Position numbers and translations under genes: made by a program
From: Distichodus sexfasciatus
Lineage: Eukaryota > Chordata > Actinopteri > Characiformes > Distichodontidae
Reading direction: 5' to 3'
Length of the DNA: 64,000 nucleotides
Assembly: GCA_032718565.1 (NCBI GenBank)
Contig: JAVGVS010000021.1
Coordinates: forward strand, 179,213-243,212
In this document: one piece after another, positions 30,051 through 45,119 of the stretch
Position numbering within the stretch: position 1 is the stretch's first letter
Layout: each line of letters starts with the position of its first letter
The notes under the pieces: model-generated
Told to the model about the DNA's origin: nothing
Seen by the model: the letters and a program-made list of their open reading frames with translations, nothing else
Database searches by the model: none

Positions 30051-33000
30051 AGCTTGTTGCCTGGTTGTTCTGTACAGAAGTTTACTGTTGTCTTTAATTA
30101 CCAATTATGATTACCACTGAGTTGCATGGAGGGCACTTTTAGCAGGTGCTTTATGTTTATATATCCTCGCTGATGGGCGGAAACCAAGTCCATTTTTGGT
30201 CATTGTTATTTTTGTCATAAAAAGTTCTTCTGGTCAGCCTTCACGTTGGCCTGACAGTGCCAATGAAAAGTGTTGAAAACAGCTTGTTTATATATTTATA
30301 TACAAAGTTTATATATTTAGAATGTGCATCATTTTTTCAATATATATATATATAGTACTAGCATCTTGGCTCTTGTTTTGAGTCTTGCTTCGTGAAGAGC
30401 TGCCTTATGCTTTACAACACTTTCCCGTTCATTTTATAACGTGTCTAGTCCTAGTTTTATGCCAGATCACTTCATACATAAAATATGAAAAAGGATATTT
30501 TTATTAGTTCAGTAAAAATATGCTTATTATTTCTTTGTATAAATTGGAATTTTATTGTCTGTTGTTGACTCACAGCTACAGCCTGACCTGTGTAAATCCT
30601 GGTTTTAGATCTTCCTCTTCTGAAAGTCGAATGTCTGCCTCACAGGAACAAATCAATAAGGACGGAGTTGTCCGTGAGCCCTGTTCCTGTCTTCCTTCTG
30701 AACAGAGGAGACACAGAAGTAAACAAACATCATGAGGCATCAATTGAATCAGAACAGTGCTGTTTATTGCCTCGGCAAAGCTTTCCCTCAAAAACACGCG
30801 CATCAAAATAATCCTAGAGGTTCACCCATCAGTCTCAGTCAGTTTCTGACAGGCGGATGTGATGTGGCGTAGAGAAGGAATAAAGAGTGAGCATGCAGGG
30901 GCGAAGACAAATCCAAGCAAAGGAATCTTTCATTGCATTCGTAGATGACAACAACGCACCACGCAAATGAGTTCCACTTTCACAAAGAAGCTGTGCTACA
31001 TCTGGAACTCCCAAATTCTTTTATTTTGCTGAGTAGGGTCAGGAGCTCGGTTGAGTGCTATTGCTCACGATTAGAAAGATAGATTTTTTTTTGGTCCTGA
31101 TCCTGAACGATCAAAAAACCATGAGAGACTCTGCTGCTTACGTATTATTTTTCCTCCACATGCTCATTTGTTTGGGCGTATAATAATAGTTCTGATGCAG
31201 AAAATGTTTATTATAACTAGTTAATTTTAACTGTTAAAAAATACTCCAGTGTCTGTTGAACCCATTCAAGACTCAAGCAATCAATTTCGCTCCACTGAGA
31301 TCCTTAATATCTTTATATAAAAGCACGTAGGCACATGGGCTGTGTGTGCTGCTGTAATGCTTTGTTGAATTACATTTTCATTATGAGAAGTGCCCTGCAT
31401 TTGCCTTTACATGACAGGCCCCTCACCCCTCTTGCTCATGGTAAGCACTCGTCTATAGCACGTGTCAAGCACTCCAAGGCTGACAAAAGTGGACTCTAGG
31501 ATGTATTTTAAAGGGGGTCATCTCTCTATCTACAAAGTAATTAGAATCTCCGCCAGTGTAAGGTTATTATCCTGAACGAGCCTCCTTTCAGTGCGCCACA
31601 CAACCCATTACAGCTCTTTCTTGACCTTGAGTGGACCATCAAGTCTCCTTTTGATTTGTTTATTATTATTTCAGCAATTTCCTTTCAAAGGTATTTTCAC
31701 CATTTTGAGTATACCACAGCTGTCGTCTTTTACTTAACTGAGCATGTCGAAGCCGAAAGGTTTCCCACTTAAAAAACATTGACCGCTAAATAAGAGCAGT
31801 TGATTAAAAAAACATAACAGCATGAAAATTGGTTTTACCCAAGTGACAACATGCCTTTCAGCTCCTTCATCAATACATTGTGTCAATGTTATGGCATTTT
31901 CACACGTACAGGCACAGACGTTATGATGGAAAGTAGACTGACCCTTAAGGAAACTGAAATCTCTTTTTTTTATTTGAATAAAGCTGTCATGACCCTCCCT
32001 GGACCTCAATGTGACCTCGCCTCCTGTCATGCTGACACGCAATGTGACAAAAGCACAGTGACATTGTGATATAAACACAGTCCTATACAAGCATGGCCTT
32101 CAATGTAAACATTTCCACAGTTACGTGACAGAACATGATTTAATTCCAGTTATACATAAACGGTTATGTGTGTTCTGAAAAGGCAAGTGTTAATATCTTT
32201 ACTTATTTCCACCTTCTGTCACTGAGCCCTTTGCGACTATTCAAGCATGCAGCGACACTTGAGCGCGGCCTTTTTACGGCTTACATACGTTTTATACTTT
32301 AGACCGCAACGACGTATATTATTTCACCGAACATTTTTTAATGCAATATTAAATCCTAATCTGAAAAATTATGAAATGTGCATACAGCGGTAAACACTGT
32401 TGGTGACAAGCACAAACACAGCTACGGAGCTCCAGCATTCTCCGACCTCAAGTGAACGAAAGATACTGAACTTGTCTATGCCTCCAATTTACATAACTGT
32501 CTTTGGGTATGAGCAGAGAGGTATTACTGTGGCATCAAAAACCAGGGCTCAAGTTGTGGTGTGGTCTGGAGCTATCAACTGTGGCAGGTATGACACCAGT
32601 GTAGTGGTTAATAAATCATGACCTGGTCAAGGGGGAAGTAGATCAAGCGGAAGAGGGAGTGTGGAAGAAGGGAAAAAGGGAGAAAAAAAAAGGAGGGAAG
32701 GAGAGAAAGAAGCAGAGGTGATCATAATGAGTGGCTTCCTACTGTCACTTCATCCAGTTATCGCCTCAAGCTGTCAGTACTTCCTGGGAGACTCAACACT
32801 TTTTAAGCTTGAAAAAAAGTTTATAGAGTCTACATGTGTAGACTGAGAGCGGAGGTAGAGACAGGGCAGGAATCCCACAGAGACTCTGTGTACTTTGGTA
32901 ATGAGATGAGTGATATTGTCGCTGGTGGCCCAAACCTCATGGATGACAGGATGACTTTGAGTGGAGGAACAGATGAGAAATGGTCTGACAGCAGAATGGT

Positions 33001-36000
33001 AATTTCAAGCTGATGGCTTCTAATAGAGGATCCACTATTTCAGTGCATATATGGCCATAATTCAAGCTGCAGATAGGGGGGATTACACTGCTCTTGCATT
33101 ACCTCATATAGAAGCGGTGTGCGTATAAATATGCTGCGCATACATAATTATAGATGTCAAAAACTGTGCAAAAAATCCTATCAAATGGAATGTATTAAAT
33201 TAAAATTTTAGGTAACAAACAAAACCACTTAATGTATGCAAGCAGTCAGTATACCATCAATTTTCACTATATTTGCCACCTTTTAGGCAATGTGTTTGTT
33301 TAAAATTCATCCTTGTGAATCAAAATGGTGATTTTTGGTAATTTGCTCCCTGAGACTCTAGTTTGGCTTTTATTCTCATACAAGTATGTTGGCAATTCTG
33401 GAAGGTCCGTATTTGTTATTCTCAAGACAATTTTGCGATGTGATACCAAATGATCTAATAAGAACTAAACTTAGTGTGGTATGGACAGCAGGATGTAAGC
33501 AAAGGGGAAAAACCTAATACCTTTTTAAGATATAAAAATATGAAGATATTTTTTCTATATGCTGCAGTCAAGGAATATATGTGCATAGAAACTGCAGCAA
33601 AAAATTAGATGTTGACCTGAGATTGAGAGGTTGCAACACGAATGCACTGATGAACGAATGAATAAAAACAAATGAATGACTAGCGTGCAGAGATGAGTGA
33701 GGGGATGTAGTTCTGTAGTGGTGGGGTTGGTAAGACCTCTGTGAAATGGTGCTGCTGGAGTTGGCTGCGAGCGTGTGTGTGACTGCAGTGGCCCCTCCAC
33801 AGCCCTAATGATGCCGGTGTGTTGTGAGTTAACTATCCTCACTGTGCTGCGAGCCCTCGGGCTAATGCCACATCTCTCTGTCAAGGCCTTCCTTCATCCC
33901 GATTTACTCAACCTTCCCAAAGACACATACACACACACACTCTCTCCACAATAAGAAATAATTCATATTATGTTGGACCTAAAGTTTGCAATAGAACCTC
34001 ATTAGACAGGTGCTGAAGCATAGTGACACGTTTGGATCGCTTAATCATTGTTGTGTCAAACCAAACCACTTTTAACACTTTTGTGATGTCATGCTGAGTT
34101 CATTACTGACTAGCAACAAAAGAGTTTTGTCAGCCACCACAAGGATGTAAAAATTCTTGTTTAAAATAATAATGCCTATTTATTAACTTGATGCAATCAA
34201 AGACTGACATCATAGTGTTAAACAGAAATAAAATTACAGTCACATTATAACTTCATGTGAAATAAAACTTGATCTTTATCACAAATCTTAACATCCTCAA
34301 ATAGAACCCTAACCTTTAGTCGTACATTTTCCTAGATTATAGCCTGATGGTTTTATACTCACAAATGCAGAGACAAGGCTAATACAAAACCTGCTCACTG
34401 CTGCCCTTCTGGGAGGGAACGATTTGTTTGCTATAATGAAGATGCTGTCACTGGAATCTGAACGTACATATCGAGTTTGATCTCTCACTTAGTCCAGATT
34501 GATTTTCCTTTTAGCGCCACGCTTCAGTTCCTCGCTTCAGACAGAGAGGCGAAAATGAAGCTCTTTGATTTTATCTGCAAAATTAAAGAAGATTGAAGTG
34601 AGGGGTAGCGGTGTTCCAGGTCTAGGGAGAGGAGGCTGTTTCCCTTTGATGCATTGCTTATTCATGTGTGTGTCAACAAAGAGTGAAGAGGACGACGGGT
34701 AACAGTTTTGGAGAGTGGCAAGCACACACTTCAAACCTGCTCGGCTCAGAGCGAGCCCACCAGGCATGTGGCTGGATGCTTTCTGTCCTGCGGGCAAGAT
34801 GAGGGATTTTACAGCTAGTTTGACTTTTTCAGGGCACTGAGATGGAAAAGAAGGGAACAGTATTTTTTTATGTGATAGCTTGAGTAGAAATCGTTAGATT
34901 CAGAGATTTTTGGAATAGCAATTCGATCTCAGTGCGCACTTACAGAACTGCCATGGCAGCATTAATTATGTCCAACACACTACAGTCTATGACTTGAAAT
35001 GTCTTTTCAAACGTTACATGCATCTGAGGAGACAAATATGGATTTAATACAATAGTACGCTGTTTGAACAATAGGCTTCATTCTGCAAGAACGTATCTTT
35101 ATCTAACATTTTAAAGAAAGTTCCTTCTAGTCTCTGTCTAATTTGGGACATTTTTTTAAACTGCTGAATTGCTCGTAAGTTCATTTGTCGATCAATCAAT
35201 AAAATTTGGGTAAATGTGCTCTTCAACAGTGTTTTATTTGTTTGTTTTTTTCCTAAAAGCAGATCTCAAGTAGGGAAATGTAAGAATCTTAATGAAAATT
35301 GCATAAGTATGTTTTAAAAACACATTCCTTTTTAAGAATAGTTGTTGAATGAGGTCCCTTTCTTTTTGTTCCTCAGAAAGAAGAAGTAAGAAATACATGT
35401 TTCATATAACCGACGCCATATAGATTACAAGTGTGGATACTGTGGGTCATAGTACTGATCTAGCAAACTAGCAAGGTTCTGTCAGGGCATAATCTGCAAA
35501 TATGCTTTAGTTCAGAACATAATAATATAAAGAGCTCATGGCCGGAATCATAACGAGCGTTACTGAGCCACTATTTTTGGGATCAGCCAAAGGTCTCAAT
35601 GTTTTCAAAATTACACGTTGAACCTTTTTAGCAACATGTGTTCGACCAGACCCATTGTTTTTCATAGAAGTTATTTTCATCCTGACTGAATGTGGTTCAA
35701 AGACGTTTTCAGATAGTGAGGTCAATAAATCTTTAAAATAAGAACTCTGAAGAATAATGGGTCATGCGTAGGAAAGCATGCTTTCGAAAATGGGTTTCAT
35801 ACCTGGCCCCATTACGATAGCATTTCACCTCTCTGCCTGAAGAAAAGAGAACACGGGGGGGTTTTTCCCCAGATTTTTTCACATGAACATTTTGACTTTT
35901 GAATACTTGACTTGTTGAACAGTTTGTGCTGTGCGTGCACCTCGGTACAATAACAAGCTGAAAGCGGACACAATTAGAATATTCCCGGCACGGAGAATGC

Positions 36001-37080
36001 CAGAGCAGACAAGAGCAGCAGTGTAAAGAGATTAGCGCTGACGGCTCCTGTGTAGCACCGTGAAAGTGATCACACCCTGTTACACTGTGTAGGAGGACTT
36101 TTGTCACCAGGATGAATCAAAGCAGGGAAGAGGAACACAGGAAAGGATGGCAAGAGTCTAGATCTACTAGATCAGACAGCAGCTAATGAGCAAACGTAAG
36201 GTGTGAGATTTTTAGTGTGGTAAAAAATCTAAAATTTGACTGCAACTCGCAGTGACTGAGGTCCTTCTTTTCCCCAAAAGGTTGCCCTACGACAGATTTA
36301 CGGCACCTGCACAAGAGCAGTTTGTCAGAGCACAAGCTGCCTAGATTGCAGGTGACACTACACGTATTTCCTGAAGATTGCATTCCTAATTGCTAGACTT
36401 TATGTACATTTAATATCACAGATTTTGTATGTTTTGCAGATTTACTTATAAAACTAAAAGGAAGTAAAATATATTAATAAATTACTTATTTTAGTTTTTC
36501 CTCATTAATAGCATCAATATTGCAAAATAATTAAGTTGGCTACATGTACTGCAATTCATTGAAAACTGCCTTCATGTTTCTAAACCAAAATTATTTTAGA
36601 TTTCTGGATCATGCCAAAACATTTTGTATTTGCAGACTTTGAAAAAAATATCAGCATTGCAAACTCTAATGCTTTGAATATGCATTATCACATACTTCTA
36701 ACTTCTAACCATTTCATACTTCCTGGAGCAACAGTGCTGGAAATAAGAGACGCTGGGTTTTATCCTAAGGGCGTTTGAACTGCAAGTATCCTACAACAGT
36801 TCCACTACCAAGGCAACAATCAGGGGAAACACTATCATGATTTCCATATCTTAAGACCAATTGTAATTATCTGTTGCAATAGCTCTGCAAGTAATCAAGT
36901 GCTGCAACCATGCAGACTGTGTGTTCCATCATCACGTTTATCAATCTTATAGTATAGAGAATAAGTACAGTTCATATAGTTCAAGGAATTGTGTCATCTT
37001 GAGAAAAGGACAGCCAACATTTTCATAATTCACATGCATTCTATGCGCATTATTAAATAAAACGTGAATGTAAGTGAACG
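30051..37080. other. 3' flank, no gene recognised
   Basis: AT-rich intergenic sequence with no exon, RNA gene or obvious transposon that I can support. An AT repeat lies at 30339-30354 and a CA repeat near 33928-33940. 31420-31660, 34470-34800 and 35930-36080 are more balanced and may be conserved elements. Open frames are short and unremarkable. Confidence 0.5.
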
Positions 37081-37084
37081 ATTG

Positions 37085-37323
37085 TCTTTGTGAACACAGC
37101 ACAGCACAGCACACAGTACACCACAGCAAAATGTGACCTCTGTATTTGACCCATCAATAAAGTAGCAATGGGCAGCTGACATGGCCAGCGACCGGGGAGC
37201 AGTGTTTGGGGACAGTTCTTTGTTCATGAGTACCTCAGTGGTGCCGTTGCCAGTCTGGGACTTGAACCAGTGACCTTTCAGTCATAAGGCCAACTCCCTA
37301 ACCATTACACTACCAACTGCCCC
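37085..37323 (-). mobile_element. tRNA-derived SINE, nearly complete
   Basis: Read on the minus strand it starts GGGGCAGTTGGTAGTG, has a tRNA-like A box (TAGTGTAATGGTTAGG) and a B box (GGTTCAAGTCC). The body then holds the CTGCTCCCCGGTCGCTGG and GATGGGTCAAATACAGAGG phrases seen in teleost tRNA-SINEs, ending in repeats of TGTGC(T) and a TTCACTTACATTCA tail. RNA polymerase III would transcribe an active copy. This one looks lightly diverged. Confidence 0.8.
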
Positions 37324-40300
37324 AATGTTTTATATTGTGCTGGCAAATTTGCAGAGCGTATATAACTGTCATAGCATGTGTAGCTCTTTGAAAACAGGCC
37401 AGAGTATGACCCCATATTGAGCCAACTACGCTGGAATTTGAATATTCCATTAAACATTGTCTTATTAATAAAGTCAATGAGAGGAGAGGAGAGGAGTTGT
37501 GCCTGTCATTTTGGCACCTGGCAGAAGTTGAGATGCAGGATTCATGGGCAACGTTACTAAAGTGAATGATTGTATTAACAAAACAAACACAAACCAACCC
37601 GCCAGACAAACTAATAGCAAACACTAACTGAAAGCAAATGGAGAAATGGAAATGGAACACAAACATACACAAACAACAGATACAAACATGCTCAAGAATG
37701 AGACAAAGACGACAGGCAGATATGAAACAAGACTAACGCAGGTGTAGCATATTAGGGCAAACAATCAGACATGGGGGCCACTAGTGACCTATACAGTATA
37801 TAAAATGCACAATCCTCTTTATAAATATAAAATGTACAACTTGTGTTTTGTACACAAAGTCTTACTGTAAAAGAGTAACGCATCTATTTTCCACAGAGTG
37901 GATACTGGATGGCTTTAAAAAATATATTTCTTTCTTTTTACTTGTTGCATCAGTAAATTGCACCACTCTGTAAACTAAAGGCAATTCCCTGTGCAGTCTC
38001 CAAGAAAGGCTGGAAAAGGAAAAGTCCACTCCAGTCCCTGCACACCTGCTGTTTAGCAATGGGACAGCCATGAGCTCTCTCATGCTTGCCAGGGGTGCAG
38101 CTGAAAGTCTGGGAAGCCACAAGGACAAACTGAGATGAACTCTTCGACTTTTATGTGAGCTCAGCTGAAGGTCGTGCTGGAGGAAGAAAGCTGCTGTTCT
38201 TTATTTTGTTCATCTAAAGCATGGCCTGGGATTAGTTAAAGTGTGGCTTTAAAAATGGGACAGTGGTGCACCATTTTCTGTTTCAGGTCTCAACATAATT
38301 CACACATAGCAGATATGATTCCACAGATAACGTCTTGGAACAGGAACCCAGCAGTTAACAAAGACCATGTAAAATTTATTTTTGTAGTTATGTTCCTGAC
38401 TATCCTTTATTGTAGTTTTAGAAAGATTTACTGACCTTACATTATGAAAAAAGTCTTGGGTAGAAAATAAGTACACAGGTTTCTCTGCAATGGAAAAACT
38501 TCACATTTGCTTTGGCGAAACACAACTCTCATGAGACATGAAGAGTAAATGAAGCCAACATTAATAAGTAAGGCTACAGAGTGCTCTCAGGTGAGGACTG
38601 GCCAATCAGTTCTTTAGCTGGAGCAAGAGAGAACGTCTGGGGTTAACCACCACGTGTCCTTTTGCAATAATAAGCGCGAGTCACTGTGGAAACTGAAGAG
38701 GGCTTTTGAAAATTAATTTGTTCAACAGCTTCTTCCCCATGAGCAGGAGTCAATAAGATATTCCCTAGAGTCATGTAGCTTTATTTTATGTCTGTCAGTC
38801 ATGTGTAGAGGCTGAAGTGGGCTGAGCATTATTGACCACTTATAGGGTTTAATGGCACCCCCAGGCCAAGCTGGGCTCTCTCTCCCTCTCTCTATCTTTC
38901 TCACACTGATAAACAATTTAATAATGGTTAATAAAGAGGAGAGATAAGTGGCCCTGCAATGCTCATACAACAGCGCTGATGATTCAGAGTGAGGATTTTT
39001 TCCCCAATGGAAAAACCTTCAGAATGGCATTTTATGCAATATAGAATACACTTATTTTGCAGTATGACTAGAAAAATAGGTATGTAATAAACATAAATAA
39101 AACAAACTTTATTTTTTATTTATTGTCATTCTATAACAATCTTATTTTAAAGCGCTGGAATTGACCAAAGTGCTGAAGAATACAGTCTGTGAATATTGTA
39201 CCCATAAGATAATAATAATAAACATACACACAAGCACTCTCAATAATACATTATGTAAAGTAAAATAAAATGGTGCTAAATAGACAAAGTTGGACCTCAA
39301 AATAGGAAATAGATGCAATAATAGATAATACAAGAAAACTGAAAATGCTTACAATTTATATTTAGATTATAAAACAAGATCTCAACCTGAGCTAAAAGCC
39401 GAGGAATACAAATAAGTATTAAAAAGTAAATAAAGCATAAGAAATTTTTAAAAAATTAAGATGTAATTTAAAGGCACAAGGACAAATTACAATTGAGGCC
39501 ATTATGCTTAAACATGTATGAAAATAAACATAGCACATGGCTTGTGAAATGTATATGCATACATATGATAGTGTGTATCTTGCATGTCTTATTACTCCGC
39601 TAGTCTAGTGAGGACCCCTGCATTACTGAGGGTCAAGGCCAAGTGGGGCTACCGTGCGGGGAATGTATGGTGTTCTAGCGATGGGGGAATAGAGGCAGTA
39701 TAGAGTTACACTCCATAATTCCACACACTAGGGAGTTGTTGCTCATCTTTTTTTGTGTGACAGATTTTGAACATAATGCATCGTCAAATAATTCACAATA
39801 GGGCCAGCGTGACACTGAGGAGCCGCTCTCAATATTCAAATGTGGCTTGGCTCATAAAGCAGGCCACCGATCCTCTCCATCTATCAGCTCAGTTCCACAT
39901 CAGCTGCCACAGCACAAACTCACGCACTCAGGGGAGTAGGAGGAGGGATAGAGACCCTATAAATCTTTTCCACACTGACCTGGTGTTTTGCTTTATGTAT
40001 CAAGAGTGTTGAATAACTATTTGTGTGTATACATGTTCTTATTTGTCTGTATTTCTATTACTGCTATTCAACTGATTCCGAACTCCTTTATGTAAATATC
40101 TCGTCATATCACAATCACAGAAAAATAATTTCAGTGTTTTCATTTTCACACCCTTGAATAACAAATACTCACCACTTACTCTAATTGTCACATTATAGTA
40201 TAATATGGTTCACAGGTGAGAAGTGAAGAAATGCTGTAACTGTACGAATATTTCTAAAAAAAAATCAGCAATGTGTCAAAGGGACTAAGATCATATCTCA

Positions 40301-42732
40301 GTCTACATGAGCCCAGGCCAATGCTCAGACCAATTCCTAAACCAACTCTTAATTCACCTTGTCGAGACACTGATAGACGCTAATTGTGTATTAAACATTT
40401 TGAACAACTAAAGTAGAATTTCTGCACTGGCATGAGACAGAGGTGGGCAGTGTGGGTTGTGGTTAAAGGGTTGTGATAGGGCTGTGGGAATGTGTCCTCC
40501 CTTGCCTTCAATTCAAAGTGCAGGAGAACAGAAAGTGGAGCAAATCAATGGTGAGAAAAGCAGGGAGAGGTGCAGCTCTTAGATACACATGATCAGCACA
40601 TCGGCCAAATGATGTCATCCATCAGAATGGACAATGCAATTTGCTATCTATTTCCTCATCAATCAAATGTGATGTGTGCGAGTCAGTGTCTGTCTGCATA
40701 CATTGGGGGTGGGTGGACTTTTTACGGTCGAGAAGGAAAACATCAGGTTATTGTGCATGTGTGTGTGTGAGTGAGAAATACAGAGACAAAAATAGAAAGT
40801 CCAATACAACACATTAAAAGAAAAGGCCAGCTTAAATTTATTCACAGCTTTCAGCTTTTTAGTATTTCTCTTTTCCTGCTCTCCACACACACTCTAAGTT
40901 CACAAGCTAATGCCTTTAAGTCTTTCTTGCCAGAATATGTCATTGCTCATGATGCAGAAAGCAAGCAGTCAAGAGCTGGACAAAATCTCTTCATTACAGC
41001 TACCCTAATCACACAGAAACACAAACACAAACACCCTGGCATGCATGTCTCATTTTAGGGTTCCATCATTGTGTCCTGTCACTCGCTGTTTAAACAGGGT
41101 CGGGGTGCATTGAGGGATACACAATTTATTTATGAGCACTCAGCAATGCAGTTTCACAATACTGAGCAAATGTGTATTCTGGACACCAAAAGCCATTCAT
41201 CATCTGATCAGCTGGTACAGGATTATTCTACAAGCTTGTCACCCAGCACATGAGGACTGGCATCACTGGTACTACAGACTGAATCTGACTCTGATTAGTA
41301 ATTTGTATTTAAAGCTTAGACATTTAAAACTGAAATGATAAGTTCCTTATCAGGCACGTTATAGCTGCATATCACATACGACAAAACATACTGTATCAAC
41401 TATTTCATGTTATGCTTCTAAATAAAATAATAATTAAAACAAACTATGCATTAGCACAAAATGTACTGAAGTAACTTGAATGTTCAGTGAGTATTCTGTG
41501 GATGAAAAAATACAGAAATATGTTTAGATTGTACAAAAATATTTTATAGCATTTCAAATATGAAATTTTAGAAATGACAATATAATAATGCACAAATAAA
41601 CATAGTATGTTGGCAAATTATAGTTTTCACACTTTCCATAGCTTCTTTTCCCCCCGTGTTTTCCTTTGAACAAGCTGTGCTGTAGTCACCATAGTCTCAC
41701 TGAGATGATTGAGTGATAATTAGCATTTGTCACAACACACTCCACAGATTTGTAGAGGATTTCAGGGTTCTGTGCTTGAACAAACAGCTTACTTATCTTC
41801 ACTATGGACACCCTGCTGAGCGTCCACACACAAGGCAATAGCCTGTCAATCACAGCGCTAATGCATGCATAGGGACGGACCTGGGAGGGAGAGCCTTCAA
41901 TTTCCATCACTCCATTTATCCTAATGTGAACAGCAGTCTGACTGCTACAAGCATGTTCACGTTGGTACATACGTGCTCGAGCAACCGCCACAAATGCTGA
42001 AATCGCAACTCAGGCATTTCCAGTAGACTATAAACTATATAGATGTGTTACGGAGATGTACAAAATGGATGTCAAACAAATGTCACAGCAAGTAAAAAGG
42101 TTAAAATAAAACTGTCAACAAACTATGTTGCATTTTCAATAGCCCAGAATTTTACAGTAACAATAGAACACCCTAGTATAAAAACTGTCTTGATCAAAAA
42201 GCACAACCGACGTGCTTTTGGATTGTGCATGATCGGATGATTAAAAGGCACATAACAGAAGCTTAAGCCAGTGAGGTAGAAATGTCAGAGGCCACACACA
42301 CCCACACTTCCATACACTTGCTTAAGTTGCCTAAAGGAACAGGTATGTGCACTCCCATTTCCCATTGCTTCTATAGTGAAGGAGATCACACTCTTACCAC
42401 AAAGTTCGATTACTGCTTTTTTCTCACAAAGGATTTCCCTAAAGTTTCACATCCACCTCTGTGCCTATAATATTGCTTCAGGGCAGGCAGGTACCACACA
42501 CACACACTACTTTTTGCTTGAGTTTTGTGCTGATGATGCAGATTTAAGCTCATGTCAAGTATATCATTGGAGCTTTCCACTAAAACTTCACAATAAAAGT
42601 AATGACAAGTCTTTTGAAATCCCAAAATGAAAAAATCTTCGAATACTCTCTTCTCTTTTAATGGCTTGTCTTTTTAATCTCACATGACCATTAGAAACTG
42701 ACCAATCCTTAAACCAAACCTTATTTTCAGTT

Positions 42733-42905
42733 TGTTTAATCATTGATGGGCCCTTTTAAAGTATTAGTAGCTTTGTTTCATTCAAGTATTTCTACAAAGG
42801 CAGCCTTTACAACAACTCTGTTGAACTATTGATGGACTCGTTTTAAGTATTAAGGGTTTTATTCCATTAAAGCAAAATTTCTGCAATAGCAGCAATAACA
42901 TACTG
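42733..42905 (+). repeat. degenerate tandem duplication of about 87 bp
   Basis: TTTAATCATTGATGGGCCC... (about 42735) and TTGAACTATTGATGGACTC... (about 42821) share a parallel series of words: ATTGATGG, TTTTAA(A)GTATTA, TTC/TTCC-ATT, ATTTCT and GCAGC. Similarity is roughly two thirds by eye. Confidence 0.4.
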
Positions 42906-43229
42906 GATTTTTTTCCCTGCATATTTTCACTGTTGATTTATGTGTTTATAGATGAAACTGAAGTGTTGTTGAGAGGAGCAGTCCTAACCAGCAATGCTCT
43001 GGTTTCATTACAATACACTTAACAACTAAAACCTTGGCCAACCTGTGACAAAATCCAGTCAGAATCAGTCAAATTCAGTCAAAATCAGTCCTAATATGTG
43101 TGACACGTGCACAATTGAGGGCACAGCGAGTGCCATACCAAAGCAACCTGGAGGAAGTGATCTCGCCTCCGCAGTGTCACTCATTCAGGAGCCCTGTCAG
43201 TCTATGCTTCACCACAATACACAAGCAAT

Positions 43230-43570
43230 TGAGCTGACTTCTTTCAGGAGGTCAGGAGGTCAACGTCTCCCCATCAGGACAACAGAGGCATGGGACCGTG
43301 GCCAGGGTCGGAGGCCACGGCCTGTTGATTGGGAGCAGCATGAGCGACTACGGGTTGTGACGCGGAGGAGCAAGGAGCTACGGGGGTAAATTGGGGGTGA
43401 CGAGAGCAGTTTCAGGGCGCGGGACACAGCCTGTCATCACCTGCCACGCCAGTATCACCGAGACACCCGGCGAGACGGAGCGACAGGGAGACGGCTGAAA
43501 AGTGACAGCTAGAGACGGCGCGTCACAACACGAGGAAAGGCCGCGGAGACTGGCGCAGACGGAATATGTT
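43230..43570. promoter_or_regulatory. isolated GC/CpG-rich patch in the 3' flank
   Basis: CpG-rich compared with its AT-rich surroundings (for example GACGCGGAGG, GGCGCGTCACAAC). It overlaps an open frame 43045-43389 with no recognisable protein features. Candidate orphan CpG island or ncRNA promoter. Confidence 0.3.
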
Positions 43571-45119
43571 ACAGACTGAAATTAAAGAATTTGTCTGACT
43601 AAGATGCCAGAAGCTTGGCATCATCACACAAACATTCCGAGGCAGCTTACAAAAATGTTTGTGTGGGGGCTAAATGGAAAACTGTTTTACATAAAGTATG
43701 GTGTCGTGTAAGTAACGCTACAATTCGGTTTTAAGGTAAAGCGTGACGGGGGGAATAAGAAAAAATAGAAAGAAAATATTTTTTTAATCAAATCTCAACA
43801 AAATAATAGTTTGTTCCGGAGGAAAGTAGGGGTGATACAAGAGCAACAGCACCCCTGTTCTGTTTTTACCAGGATATTTTGGGCTTAATATGTTAGTTAG
43901 TTAGTAATTTAATTATCCTTCATCTTTAATTACCGTGACTATCGGCTTGCCTATATGTGAAATGGAATTACCCCTATTTAATTAATTTACAAGCACACGC
44001 CACATTAACAAACATTTAAAAGTATTTTCTGAAATCAAGCAGGTCTAAAGAAAATGATAATAGTGAGTCTGAAATACAGTCTGAATTCATAGAGATTACT
44101 GAAACCAAACTAAAATTTGAGCTTTCAGGCTCAAATGGAAAGGCAAAATTCACTGAGTTGTTTTTTACATTTAGTTTCAAAGGCTTTTTGTCATATATAA
44201 TTTTATGTTTAAGGCAAATGACAATTTTTTGGTTTCAAGTTGCCAAAGTGGGGCAAGGTGGGGGTTAGGCAGCAGAGCGGGTCAATCTGAGACCATAGAC
44301 GTTTGTATCGGGTTTTTTGGTTTGGCTTCAGAATAATTTCATCTCTAGTAATATCTTTCCAGTAGTGGCCTTGGAAAGCTGATCGACATGTAGTTTTGTC
44401 TAAGGGTTGTGTCTCAGGGTGAGCGTATATGTGGAGGCTAAGCTGGGTTGATCAAATCATCAGCTGCCCTTTGCTGCAGAGGTGCGTTATGGAAAGATGC
44501 TCTTATACACTCCATGTATTTTAAAGTGAAGTGTACAGGCCGTCTCTTTTCCCTTGTTGCTTTATGTTTGCTTAGCTCCACGTTTCTTATTCGTCTCGTC
44601 GTTTTGGCTCCGTGTTTTCCCCTCTTGATATTTGTCAATATGGGTTTGACCTCTGTGGGCCGACCCTTTCCTCTGATGCTGAATCCGGCAATACAGCCTT
44701 GAAAACAGAGCTTTAAATTAAATGAGGGAGAGTGTAGATTGTTGTATAATTCATCCGGACCTCCCGCTGAGAATCCTCATCTCCAGTCATGTTACTGTCT
44801 AGATTAGAATTTCCTTTTGTTGCTATGTTTGTGTGATACACAATGTGAATCCTGCCAGGGTCTGGTAAATTACCTCTTTAAACATTCATTTGGCTTAACC
44901 AAGAAGTGGAAAAAATCTCTTGATTTCATATACAATGAATAAGTTAATAAAAAGATTTTCTTTCAAATGCACATTTTTTCCCACTCATCATTCCTTCCAA
45001 AAAAAGCAAAAAAAAAAAAAGGTCTCAGAATGTATGCGTGATCAGAAGTAAAACAACAAAAAGGAAAAGAGAGAGTGAGAGAGAAAAGGAGAGAGAAGGA
45101 GAGGGAGAGAGAGAGATGA

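Noticed and set aside
37250..37323. Possible tRNA gene on the minus strand
   Set aside because: The A and B boxes belong to the head of a SINE: typical SINE body sequence continues downstream and a tRNA cloverleaf is not preserved.
43045..43389. 114-codon open frame in the 3' flank
   Set aside because: No domain, no splice partners, and the GC-rich part explains the open frame.
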